Shown here piece after piece: positions 16,408 through 23,884 of a stretch of DNA of 52,047 nt (position 1 is the first letter of the stretch; every line of letters begins with the position of its first letter). A program made the position numbers and the translations under genes. Location of the stretch: positions 1 to 52,047 of the forward strand of contig DASPRM010000124.1 of NCBI GenBank assembly GCA_035624455.1, written 5' to 3'. The stretch comes from Terriglobales bacterium. Its GTDB lineage: Bacteria > Acidobacteriota > Terriglobia > Terriglobales > Acidobacteriaceae. The notes beneath the pieces are model-generated. The model ran no database searches. It had not been told where the DNA came from and saw only the letters and a list, made by a program, of their open reading frames with translations.

Positions 16408-17661
16408 GTGAAGAAAATCCTTCAGCATCGTGGCTTGCGGCTGGTCTTCGTGGCCAATCTTGTGTCCATGCTGGGGAGCGGCATGAATGGGGCTGCGGTG
16501 ACGTGGTTCATCCTGCAAGCCACGCATACCGAAGTCGCTTTGGGTTGGATGATTGTGCTGCAGGCCGTTCCGGCGATGCTGCTGATGCCATTCAGCGGGG
16601 TGATTATTGACCGCGAGGACCGCCGGCACCTGGTGATGACCCTCGATGTGCTGCGCGGCGTCATCATTCTGATCGTTGCCGTCTTGGCATTTACTCATCA
16701 CGTGCGCGTCTGGCACGTGTATCTGATGTACATCCTGGTTTCGGCGGGATTCTGGGTGTTCTGGCCTACGGTGGCAGCCCTGGTGCAGGAACTCACACCC
16801 GACTCGGAGTTCGTTCACTCCAATACTTTTCTATTGACCGGGATTCAGAGCGGCTGGCTGATTGCCGGCGCCATCGTCGGATTTGTCTACAACCACATAG
16901 GGCTTGGCGGCGTGCTGCTGATCGACGCTTTCACCTATATGATTTCCTTTGCCTGTTACTTTGGGGTTCGCAAAGGGCGGCACGTGGTTCACCGTCCGGT
17001 GGCTGAGAAGATCGCCGCGGTGGAGAACTCCGTGCTTCGCTACCTGGGCGAGATGCGAGATGGCTGGGATCATCTGCGGCGCAGCCGCTACCTCAGCGCG
17101 CTGGCGATCAGCTGGGCTTTATTCCTGGGAGCGATGCTGACCTCGGGCGTAATTACCGCGCCGCTCAGCGATCGCATTCTGCACGCCGGCGCAGTGGGAT
17201 ATGGATGGCTGAACGGCGGATGGGCTGTCGGTGCGGTGATCAGTGCCTTTTACGTCTATCGATTGATCAGCTTTCGCGGGCCACGCGGTGCGCTGGCGTT
17301 GGGCATGGCTTTCCTTTCTCTGAGCTTTTTCGTTGCGCCGTTTACTCATATCGTGCCCCTGGCAGTGCTGGCATACGCCATAAGTGGATCGGCGCGTGGC
17401 GTTGCCGGGATTGCTCTTTCCAGCAACCTGATGGAAATCGTGCCCAGGCATTTCATGGGGCGAGTGCAGAACACCATTTACTTCGCCGGGACCGGGCTGC
17501 AGATCGCGCTGGCGCTGGTCGTTGGCGCAGTGGCCCATCGCATCAGCCTGACGCTCGCTTTTGCGATTATTGGATTCCTTTATTTCCTTGCCTTCCTTTC
17601 CGCCTACTGGCCGATACCGACTCCAGCTCCAGTCACGGAGACGGAAACCATCGGCGCCTGA
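16408..17661 (+). CDS. MFS transporter (MFS_3/enterobactin-exporter-like)
   Basis: About 417 residues with twelve hydrophobic segments. The motif between helices 2 and 3, PFSGVIIDREDRRHLV, is the MFS signature G-x-x-x-D-R-x-x-R-R. The N-terminus LQHRGLRLVFVANLVSMLGSGMN fits the MFS_3 group, whose known members export siderophores or drugs. The GTG at 16408 is taken as start by comparison with family N-termini; a TTG at 16360 would add 16 residues. Substrate unknown. Confidence 0.8.
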   Translation: MKKILQHRGLRLVFVANLVSMLGSGMNGAAVTWFILQATHTEVALGWMIVLQAVPAMLLMPFSGVIIDREDRRHLVMTLDVLRGVIILIVAVLAFTHHVRVWHVYLMYILVSAGFWVFWPTVAALVQELTPDSEFVHSNTFLLTGIQSGWLIAGAIVGFVYNHIGLGGVLLIDAFTYMISFACYFGVRKGRHVVHRPVAEKIAAVENSVLRYLGEMRDGWDHLRRSRYLSALAISWALFLGAMLTSGVITAPLSDRILHAGAVGYGWLNGGWAVGAVISAFYVYRLISFRGPRGALALGMAFLSLSFFVAPFTHIVPLAVLAYAISGSARGVAGIALSSNLMEIVPRHFMGRVQNTIYFAGTGLQIALALVVGAVAHRISLTLAFAIIGFLYFLAFLSAYWPIPTPAPVTETETIGA

Positions 17662-17980
17662 GGTCTGAATTTGTGTGAGAAGTCACGAGGTCTCATGGCT
17701 TTTTAGTTTGCGAGAGATGGAGCAGGTCGCGAGAACTCAACCAATTTCTGCTGTTATCCTGAGCCAGAGCCGAATGGAAAGATGAGGCCCGAGTCGAAGG
17801 ACCCGAGTCGAAAGACCTGGTGTTTCTAGAACCTGGTAGATGCGAAATCAATCCTGCTCTCAAGTCCTAAACGAATCCGTGGAGGTCTGTGTCAATCCGT
17901 GGCCGGATTCCGCCAGTGCCTGACTCCCACTGGTTCAACCTGTTATTCTCTCCCTTCTCGCACAGGAGGACCTCCCACCA
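17662..17980. repeat. 319-base gap with dispersed repeats
   Basis: Two direct copies of CCCGAGTCGAA[A/G]GA lie at about 17788-17815, and two ATCCGTGG units at about 17874-17914. The same motifs recur at 45694-45708 (CCCGAGTCGAAGGACC) and near 20545 and 23779 (ATCCGTG). No gene. Confidence 0.5.
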
Positions 17981-18751
17981 ATGTCAGCCTCGCTCGCCGG
18001 ACGCGCCGCCATCGTCTTCGGAGTTGCCAATAAGCGCAGCATCGCCTGGTCAATCGCGCAGCAACTTCACGAGGCCGGCGCGCACCTCCTGATCACTTAC
18101 CAGAATGAGCGCCTGAAGCAGGAAGCTGACGATCTGATCCAGTCTCTTCCTGGCGCTGAAGGGTACCAGTGCGATGTGTCCCGGGATGAGGAGATCAGCC
18201 ACCTTTTTACGCAGGTGCGCGAGCGCCATGGCAAACTACACACGCTGGTGCACTCCATTGCATTCGCGCCTGCCGACGAACTCAAGGGCGAATTCCTCAA
18301 CACTTCGCGGGAGGGATTTCGTATTGCCTTGGATGTGAGTGTGTATTCCCTGGTGGCACTCGCCCGCGCCGCGGCGCCGCTGATGACCGAAGGCGGCAGC
18401 ATTCTTACTATGACTTACTATGGCGCAGAAAAAGTCGTGCCCAACTACAACGTCATGGCGGTCGCCAAAGCGGCCCTGGAGTGCTCTGTCCGTTACCTCG
18501 CGTTTGACCTGGGGAAACACAATATCCGCGTGAACGCCATATCCGCCGGCCCAATCAAAACTCTGGCAGCGCGTGGCATCTCAGGCCTGAGCGACATGCT
18601 CAAAGGTCACGCCGAACGCGCTCCCCTGAAGCGCAACGTTGACGTGAACGAAGTGGGAAAGACCGGCTTGTTCCTGGCTTCTGACCTGAGCAGCGGCATC
18701 ACCGGTGAAGTGATTTTCGTCGATTGCGGCTACAACATCATGGGGTTCTAG
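17981..18751 (+). CDS. fabI: enoyl-[acyl-carrier-protein] reductase (NADH)
   Basis: 256 residues. FabI reduces enoyl-ACP in the last step of each fatty-acid elongation cycle. The SDR nucleotide-binding start is [16 protein letters not shown], as in FabI. The catalytic pair is in [21 protein letters not shown], with tyrosines near 146 and 156 and Lys near 163, the usual FabI spacing. [13 protein letters not shown] is also typical. The ATG has AGGAGG upstream. It stands alone, followed by a hairpin. Confidence 0.95.
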   Translation: MSASLAGRAAIVFGVANKRSIAWSIAQQLHEAGAHLLITYQNERLKQEADDLIQSLPGAEGYQCDVSRDEEISHLFTQVRERHGKLHTLVHSIAFAPADELKGEFLNTSREGFRIALDVSVYSLVALARAAAPLMTEGGSILTMTYYGAEKVVPNYNVMAVAKAALECSVRYLAFDLGKHNIRVNAISAGPIKTLAARGISGLSDMLKGHAERAPLKRNVDVNEVGKTGLFLASDLSSGITGEVIFVDCGYNIMGF

Positions 18752-18761
18752 CCCATCTCTG

Positions 18762-18790
18762 CCGGACGAGGCCCAATGGCCCTTGTCCGG
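18762..18790 (+). terminator. hairpin after fabI
   Basis: CCGGACGAGG pairs with the CCTTGTCCGG side (with G-U pairing), about 11 bases after the fabI stop. There is no clear T-run, so termination is possible but not certain. Confidence 0.4.
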
Positions 18791-18865
18791 TGGACCTAGC
18801 GTTCCCTGATTAGCCACCCCGGCCGAGGGGCTACCTGTGCTAGGCTTCCGCTCATCGGAGGATTC

Positions 18866-19360
18866 ATGCCCACTGTTACCCGCCCCCACGCACCCGGTTA
18901 TGGGATAGTCGGCCCTAAGGAGGGCAAGCTACTCCCTTGGACATGGGCTGCGGAACGCCTCTCCAATGCCCGTAATTACTTCATTTCCACCGTGCGCCCG
19001 GATGGCTCCCCTCACGTCATGATCGTCTGGGGCCTCTGGATGGACGACGCTTTCTATTTCAGCACCGGGCGCAAGAGCCGCAAAGGACGCAACCTTGCAG
19101 ACAATCCGCGATGCGTAGTGTGTCCCGAGGACGGCAAGGAAGCCGTGATCATGGAAGGCTCCGCAGAAGAAGTCAGCGATGAAGAAGCGCGGACGGAATT
19201 CATTGAGGCTTACTACGCCAAATACCAGTGGGACATTCCCAAGAATGAGCCGATATTCGCCGTGCATCCACAGGTAGTCTTCGGTCTCATCGAGAAGGAG
19301 TTCACCACCAGCGCCACACGCTGGACCTTCGAGAAGCAGCAAGCAGCAGTTGGCCGCTAG
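18866..19360 (+). CDS. pyridoxamine-phosphate-oxidase-like flavin protein
   Basis: 164 residues with the split-barrel pattern NYFISTVRPDGSPHVMIVWGLWMDDAFYFST followed by KSRKGRNLADNPRCVV. This is the usual start of PNPOx-like FMN/F420-binding proteins. The role of such short members ranges from oxidases to heme or F420 proteins, so the substrate cannot be told. ATCGGAGG precedes the ATG. Confidence 0.8.
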   Translation: MPTVTRPHAPGYGIVGPKEGKLLPWTWAAERLSNARNYFISTVRPDGSPHVMIVWGLWMDDAFYFSTGRKSRKGRNLADNPRCVVCPEDGKEAVIMEGSAEEVSDEEARTEFIEAYYAKYQWDIPKNEPIFAVHPQVVFGLIEKEFTTSATRWTFEKQQAAVGR

Positions 19361-19399
19361 TCGGTTGACGGTGGAACTGGGCTCCAGCGCGTCCTGTGG

Positions 19400-19430
19400 C
19401 CCACTCAAGCCCGCTTTTGGCTTGAGTGGG
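19400..19430. repeat. dispersed hairpin CCCACTCAAGCC, copy 1
   Basis: A perfect 12-bp stem (19400-19411 with 19419-19430) with a 7-base loop, in a gap before purU. The same 12-base arms form a hairpin at 23823-23853. The sequence around both copies also shares ATTAG after the right arm. Confidence 0.7.
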
Positions 19431-19538
19431 ATTAGCAGGCTCCCCCTTCTTGTCGCGTGCCCTGGTTCGCGGCGTGCGGCTCATCGCCATCAGGCTCGCA
19501 CGACCCTGACTCCACGTGTATGATTCTCCTCCTCGGCC

Positions 19539-20405
19539 ATGAGCGACACCGCAGTCCTGCTTCTCAGCTGTCCTGGAGTTTTGGCACGAAAAGGTGTAGT
19601 CGCGGCCATCTCCAACTTCATCATTGCGCACAACGGAAGCATCCTCCACTCCGATGATCATCAGGACCAGCCAAGCGATCTCTTTCTCTCGCGGCTGGAG
19701 TGGGACCTTACCGGCTTTAGTCTTTCGCTGGATGACTTCCAGCAACATTTCCAGCCAGTCGCAGACCGCTTTCAGATTCAATACCGCCTGGCATTAGGCT
19801 CCAAGCGTCCGCGAGTCGGCATTCTCGTTTCCAGCTACGATCACTGCCTTTCCGACCTGCTGTATCGGCACCACACCGGGGAGTTGGCCTGCGATATTCC
19901 GTTGATCATCGCCAACCACGAGAAAGCCAAACGCCTGGCCGATTTCCATTCCATACCGTTTCACTATGTGGCCACACCGAAGGATGCACCCCGCAGCGAA
20001 TCAGAAAACCGAATCTTGGCCCTGCTCGATGCGCATCAGGTGGACTTGGTCGTGCTCGCGCGTTACATGCAGATTCTCACGTCCAGCATCGTGGAAAAGT
20101 ATCCCTGGAGGATCATTAATATTCATCATTCCTTCCTGCCGGCATTCGTCGGCGCCAAGCCTTATCACCAGGCCTTTGATCGCGGCGTCAAGCTGATTGG
20201 CGCCACCAGCCATTACGTTACTGCCGGCCTCGACGAAGGCCCAATCATCGAGCAGGATGTAGCCCGCGTCTCGCACCGCGACCGGGTGGAGGACTTGATC
20301 CAGAAAGGCCGTGATCTCGAGAAACTCGTATTGTCGCGGGCAGTGCGCTGGCACATCGAAAATCGTATTTTGTTGTATGCGAATAAGACCGTGGTGTTTT
20401 TGTAG
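19539..20405 (+). CDS. purU: formyltetrahydrofolate deformylase
   Basis: 288 residues. PurU hydrolyses 10-formyltetrahydrofolate to formate and tetrahydrofolate. An N-terminal ACT domain (about 4-80, LLLSCPGVLARKGVVAAISNFI) precedes the formyltransferase domain. The domain has VGILVSSYDHCLSDLL, the catalytic NIHHSFLPAF (about 194-203), and GATSHYVTAGLDEGPIIEQD with its catalytic Asp. Length and domain order match the family. It stands alone between dispersed repeats. Confidence 0.93.
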   Translation: MSDTAVLLLSCPGVLARKGVVAAISNFIIAHNGSILHSDDHQDQPSDLFLSRLEWDLTGFSLSLDDFQQHFQPVADRFQIQYRLALGSKRPRVGILVSSYDHCLSDLLYRHHTGELACDIPLIIANHEKAKRLADFHSIPFHYVATPKDAPRSESENRILALLDAHQVDLVVLARYMQILTSSIVEKYPWRIINIHHSFLPAFVGAKPYHQAFDRGVKLIGATSHYVTAGLDEGPIIEQDVARVSHRDRVEDLIQKGRDLEKLVLSRAVRWHIENRILLYANKTVVFL

Positions 20406-20410
20406 AAGAA

Positions 20411-20577
20411 TGGCCACGAATTACACGGATTCACCCGAAATTGAGAAACCCCGAATTACTGAATCAGAACCTGGGCGACAGCGCGCAAGCTGATAGCTTT
20501 CTTGCGCAGGGGAGCCAGGAAGAACTGGGTTTGGAGGCTTACCTGATCCGATCCGTGTGATCCGTGCAATCCGTGGC
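20411..20577. repeat. inverted pair of ATCCGTG repeats
   Basis: GGCCACGAATTACACGGATT at 20411-20430 is nearly the reverse complement of the repeat at 20545-20577, which reads ATCCGTGTGATCCGTGCAATCCGTGG in pieces. The right copy lies inside the end of tsaE. Related units occur at about 17874 and 23779. Confidence 0.6.
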
Positions 20578-21042
20578 TGCAGTTGTAAGGGTAATCTTGC
20601 GGTCATCTGCTCCGGTGCGCTCGAGCCTGATCTCGATATCTCGCTCGCGCAGAAAACGCGGAAACTTCTCTCCCCATTCGATCAAAACAACATTGCGGTT
20701 CTCGCCGATGAGGTCGTCCAGCCCCAGCGTTTCCAATTCGCGCGGTGTGTCGATGCGGTAGAGATCGACATGAAATACGCTTACATCCGGCCCTCGGTAT
20801 TCGTGGATTAGCGTGAACGTAGGGCTGGTGACGTTATCCTGCGAAGCGGCATCGAGTCCTTCTGCAATACCCTTTACTAATGTCGTCTTGCCAGCTCCCA
20901 AATCGCCACGCAATAGAACGAGGCAGGGCGGCTTGAGCTCGCGAGCGATTTGGCGTCCAAGCTCGATGGTCTCATCCGCGGATTGAGTAGCGAATTCTTC
21001 TGTCACGCTTTGAGAATATCGCGGCAAGGCCGGCAAACTCAT
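20539..21042 (-). CDS. tsaE: tRNA threonylcarbamoyladenosine biosynthesis ATPase
   Basis: 167 residues. TsaE is the P-loop ATPase that supports TsaB-TsaD in making t6A at tRNA position 37. Walker A is GDLGAGKTT (about 44-52). SPTFTLIHEY, FHVDLYRI and VVLIEWGEKFP are all typical. The start is ATG 21042, overlapping the stop of the NAD(P)HX gene as ATGA. The open frame to 21384 lies over that gene and is not real. The final residues (TDCTDHTDRIR) are encoded by an ATCCGTG repeat, so the natural C-terminus was probably extended by repeat insertion. Confidence 0.9.
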   Translation of the reverse strand: MSLPALPRYSQSVTEEFATQSADETIELGRQIARELKPPCLVLLRGDLGAGKTTLVKGIAEGLDAASQDNVTSPTFTLIHEYRGPDVSVFHVDLYRIDTPRELETLGLDDLIGENRNVVLIEWGEKFPRFLRERDIEIRLERTGADDRKITLTTAATDCTDHTDRIR

Positions 21043-22634
21043 CCGTGAAAGCTGAACCTTTCCTCCCTGGCGTCCTCCCTGGCCTGTTCGAATGCCTGAG
21101 GCAGGCCGGCGAGAATGTCGCTGGCAATCAGCGAGTGTTCTCCCAAACGTTCGCGCGCAAAATCCCCGCCCAGACCATGCAGGTACACTGCGGCCAGCAC
21201 CGCCATAAGCTTGGCGTCTGGCTGATCTACGGATTTCGCCTGCGCCACGAAGCCTGCGATCATGCCCGTAAGAATATCGCCGCTCCCTCCTGAAGCCATC
21301 CCCGGATTGCCTGTCACGTTCGCCCACACATTGCCATCCTCGAATGCGACCAGCGTTCGATGCCCTTTGAGCACAAGCACGCAATGGTGCTCGCAGGCGA
21401 ACTTCCGCGCGACACCGATACGATCCTGCTGAATTTCCGAAATGGATAATCCAGTCAGTCGCGACATCTCGCCCGGGTGGGGAGTCAACACCAGCAGCCG
21501 CGAGCGGCCACTCAGCTTATGGGCAAATTTCTCAAAAGCGTTCAGGCCATCTGCATCGACAACGATCGAGGTCGGATATTTATCCACCACGGCGCGCACG
21601 AACTGCACGGTGTCGGGATTGCGGGAGATGCCCGGGCCAAGGGCGATGACGTCTTTGCCGCCGGCAATCCCGTCGAGACGACCGTAATCGAGGGCCGCCA
21701 GCGAGATCGTTCCCGCATCAGTCTCCGCCAGCGGCTCGCTCATGAGTTCGGGATGGAAGCCCGCCACTGTCGGCAGCACCGATTTCGCAGTCGCCACAGT
21801 TGAAAGGCCTGCACCGCTACGCAAAGCGGAAATTCCAGCCATGGCAGCCGCGCCCGCCTTGCCCACCGATCCGCCAATTACCAGCGCGTGTCCGTAATTT
21901 CCTTTCTGACCTTCCGCCGGCCGCAACGCCACGAAATCCGCAAAATCCGCAGGCCTGATCACGTGCAGGCGCAGATCAGACGCGATCGCCTCTGCCGGCG
22001 AGCCGATTGGGGCCACCATCGTCTCCCCGCGGGTTAGCTCCGCGAAAACATGAGCAGGGCGCGGTGCAGTGAACGTCACGATGCCATCGGCGCGGGCGCG
22101 CAGCGCGTTGGAGTCACGCAACGTGAATGCATCGGCATCGGCGCCGGAGGGGATGTCCACTGCCAGGACCGGCCTGCCGGAAGCGTTCATTGCGGCGATC
22201 GCCTCGGCATAGAGACCCGTAACCGGCGGGCGGAACCCCGTGCCCAGGATCGCATCGATGATCAGATCTCCCTGAAACACCTGCTGCGCCGCGGAGGTGC
22301 GCAGCCCGGCGGAGTCGCGCGCCACGACCGGTTGCAATTTCATTCGCCCGAACATCTCGGCGGCATCGCCCTTCAGTTCCTCTGGATCGGCCAGCAGCAA
22401 CACCTCGACCTGGCGAAAGGCTTCGCTCAGCTTGCGTGCAGCCACGAATCCGTCACCACCGTTGTTGCCTTTGCCGCAGACGATGCCAACCCGCCGCGCG
22501 CCACCGAAATGGGACGTGGCGAAATCGGCAACCGCGGTACCGGCATTCTCCATGAGAGTGAGGGAAGGCACACCGAAGCGTTCGCTCGTATCGCGATCGA
22601 TCTCTCTCATCTCTTCGGCGGTGGTGATTTTCAT
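21039..22634 (-). CDS. nnr: bifunctional NAD(P)HX epimerase/dehydratase
   Basis: 531 residues. The enzyme repairs hydrated NADH and NADPH. The N-terminal YjeF_N epimerase (about 1-215) has MENAGTAVADF and GKGNNGGDGFVAARKL. The C-terminal ADP-dependent dehydratase (about 240-520), with a ribokinase-like fold, has KGNYGHALVIGGS, LTPHPGEMSRL and GMASGGSGDILTG. It overlaps the K+ channel gene upstream and tsaE downstream by 4 bases each, so the three are made together. Confidence 0.93.
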   Translation of the reverse strand: MKITTAEEMREIDRDTSERFGVPSLTLMENAGTAVADFATSHFGGARRVGIVCGKGNNGGDGFVAARKLSEAFRQVEVLLLADPEELKGDAAEMFGRMKLQPVVARDSAGLRTSAAQQVFQGDLIIDAILGTGFRPPVTGLYAEAIAAMNASGRPVLAVDIPSGADADAFTLRDSNALRARADGIVTFTAPRPAHVFAELTRGETMVAPIGSPAEAIASDLRLHVIRPADFADFVALRPAEGQKGNYGHALVIGGSVGKAGAAAMAGISALRSGAGLSTVATAKSVLPTVAGFHPELMSEPLAETDAGTISLAALDYGRLDGIAGGKDVIALGPGISRNPDTVQFVRAVVDKYPTSIVVDADGLNAFEKFAHKLSGRSRLLVLTPHPGEMSRLTGLSISEIQQDRIGVARKFACEHHCVLVLKGHRTLVAFEDGNVWANVTGNPGMASGGSGDILTGMIAGFVAQAKSVDQPDAKLMAVLAAVYLHGLGGDFARERLGEHSLIASDILAGLPQAFEQAREDAREERFSFHG

Positions 22635-23635
22635 GGGTGGGCAGCCGCCGTCTGTTCCAGACGCCGCAGGCCAGCGGGTTCGCCCATGGCGATGAGGCAG
22701 TCGCCGGCATCGATCCGGTCCTCGGGCGCGGGATTGAACCGCATGCCCCTGGGCCCCTTGATGGCCAGCACGATCACATTGAGTTCCTGCCGGATGCGCG
22801 ATCCCGCAATGGTGTTGCCGGCGAAAGGCGAATCTGGCTCAATGCGAATCTCTTCGATTTCCAGGTCAAGTTTGCCGCCCCGGGCGGTGGCAATGTCCAG
22901 GAAGTCGAGCACGTTGGGCCGCAGGAACGATTGGGCTATGCGATGCCCGGCAGAAAGATAGGGCGAGATAACTTCATCCGCGCCGGCCGTCCGCAGATGC
23001 TTCCCCGCATCCTCTTCGCTGGCACGGGCAATGATCCTCAGGCCCGGATTCATGGAGCGCGCGGTCAACACTACATAGAGGTTTATGGCATCGGTCGAAG
23101 CAGCTGCGACCAGGCCACGCGCAGTTTCGATATGCACTTGCCGCAGCACTGATTCCTGCGTGGCGTCGCCAATCACCGTGAGCCATCCCTGATCGCTGAA
23201 CTTGGCCGCTTTTTCCTCATTCGCCTCGATGATCACCAGCGGCACCGACTCGCGCTGCAGTTCGCGCGCCACACTGCGGCCCACGCGGCCGGCGCCGCAG
23301 ATCACGTAATGCCTGGACAGCCCACTGATTTCCCGCTCCATACGCCGCTTTCCAAAAAACGAGAGAAGCTCGAATTCTAGCAAAGCTGACGCTGTTGCCC
23401 CGATGCCCAGGAACACCAGGCCCACGCCGAAAATCATTACAAAAACGTTGAATTCTTTTCCCGCATGGCTGAGTGGGTGCACCTCGGAGTAGCCGATAGT
23501 GGTGATGGTCATCAGCACCATGTAAAACGAGTCGAACCACGACCAGCCTTCAATGACATGAAACCCCAGAGCGCCAATCAGACAAACCACGACCAGGGCG
23601 GAAAAGATGAGCTGAAGATTGCGGTAGCCACGCAT
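22631..23635 (-). CDS. two-helix potassium channel with TrkA (RCK) domains
   Basis: 334 residues. Two membrane segments (about 10-28 and 65-85) flank a pore loop with the selectivity filter TTIGYSEV. A TrkA_N/RCK domain follows (HYVICGAGRVGRSVARELQ, the Rossmann NAD-binding motif; about 108-230), then a TrkA_C domain (about 245-325). The layout is that of MthK/Kch-type channels gated by a cytosolic ligand. It heads an operon with the NAD(P)HX repair enzyme and tsaE, overlapping the former by 4 bases. The filter has S where many have G-D, giving GYSE rather than GYGD. Confidence 0.88.
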   Translation of the reverse strand: MRGYRNLQLIFSALVVVCLIGALGFHVIEGWSWFDSFYMVLMTITTIGYSEVHPLSHAGKEFNVFVMIFGVGLVFLGIGATASALLEFELLSFFGKRRMEREISGLSRHYVICGAGRVGRSVARELQRESVPLVIIEANEEKAAKFSDQGWLTVIGDATQESVLRQVHIETARGLVAAASTDAINLYVVLTARSMNPGLRIIARASEEDAGKHLRTAGADEVISPYLSAGHRIAQSFLRPNVLDFLDIATARGGKLDLEIEEIRIEPDSPFAGNTIAGSRIRQELNVIVLAIKGPRGMRFNPAPEDRIDAGDCLIAMGEPAGLRRLEQTAAAHP

Positions 23636-23778
23636 GGGGGCGCTAGGGGCTTTAAGCGGCTGTCAGTTTCAAGCTTTCGGGCCGGAGTTGCAAGCGCGGA
23701 GTACATCGCTTCTGGAGGACAACTTCCTCGGGGCGAGGCAGCCGGGAAGAAACGCCTTTGCACTGCTGCCTGGTCTTA

Positions 23779-23810
23779 TCCGTGCAAATCCGTGCAATCC
23801 GTGGCCGGGG
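23779..23810. repeat. ATCCGTG repeat unit
   Basis: Three spaced copies of TCCGTG (TCCGTGCAAATCCGTGCAATCCGTGG in pieces) in the gap before the permease gene. They match the repeat in the tsaE tail. Confidence 0.6.
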
Positions 23811-23822
23811 CTGGCTGAGTGA

Positions 23823-23853
23823 CCCACTCAAGCCTTCCTTCGGCTTGAGTGGG
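23823..23853. repeat. dispersed hairpin CCCACTCAAGCC, copy 2
   Basis: Arms at 23823-23834 and 23842-23853 are identical to those of the copy at 19400-19430; only the loop differs. It lies just after the permease stop on the minus strand and could act as a transcript end, but no T-run follows. Confidence 0.7.
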
Positions 23854-23884
23854 GAATTAGGCTGTGGTGACGATTGGCGCCCGC

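Noticed and set aside
16240-16818. N-terminal extension of the 15565-16239 gene
   Set aside because: It overlaps the MFS transporter in antisense, and its His/Gln/Asp-rich sequence has no family; a signal peptide begins at the inner start.
21043-21384. N-terminal extension of tsaE
   Set aside because: It lies over the NAD(P)HX gene in another frame; the TsaE fold starts at the overlapping ATG at 21042.
22050-22961. 303-residue plus-strand frame
   Set aside because: Antisense to the NAD(P)HX gene and the K+ channel gene; Arg/His/Gly-rich without domains.
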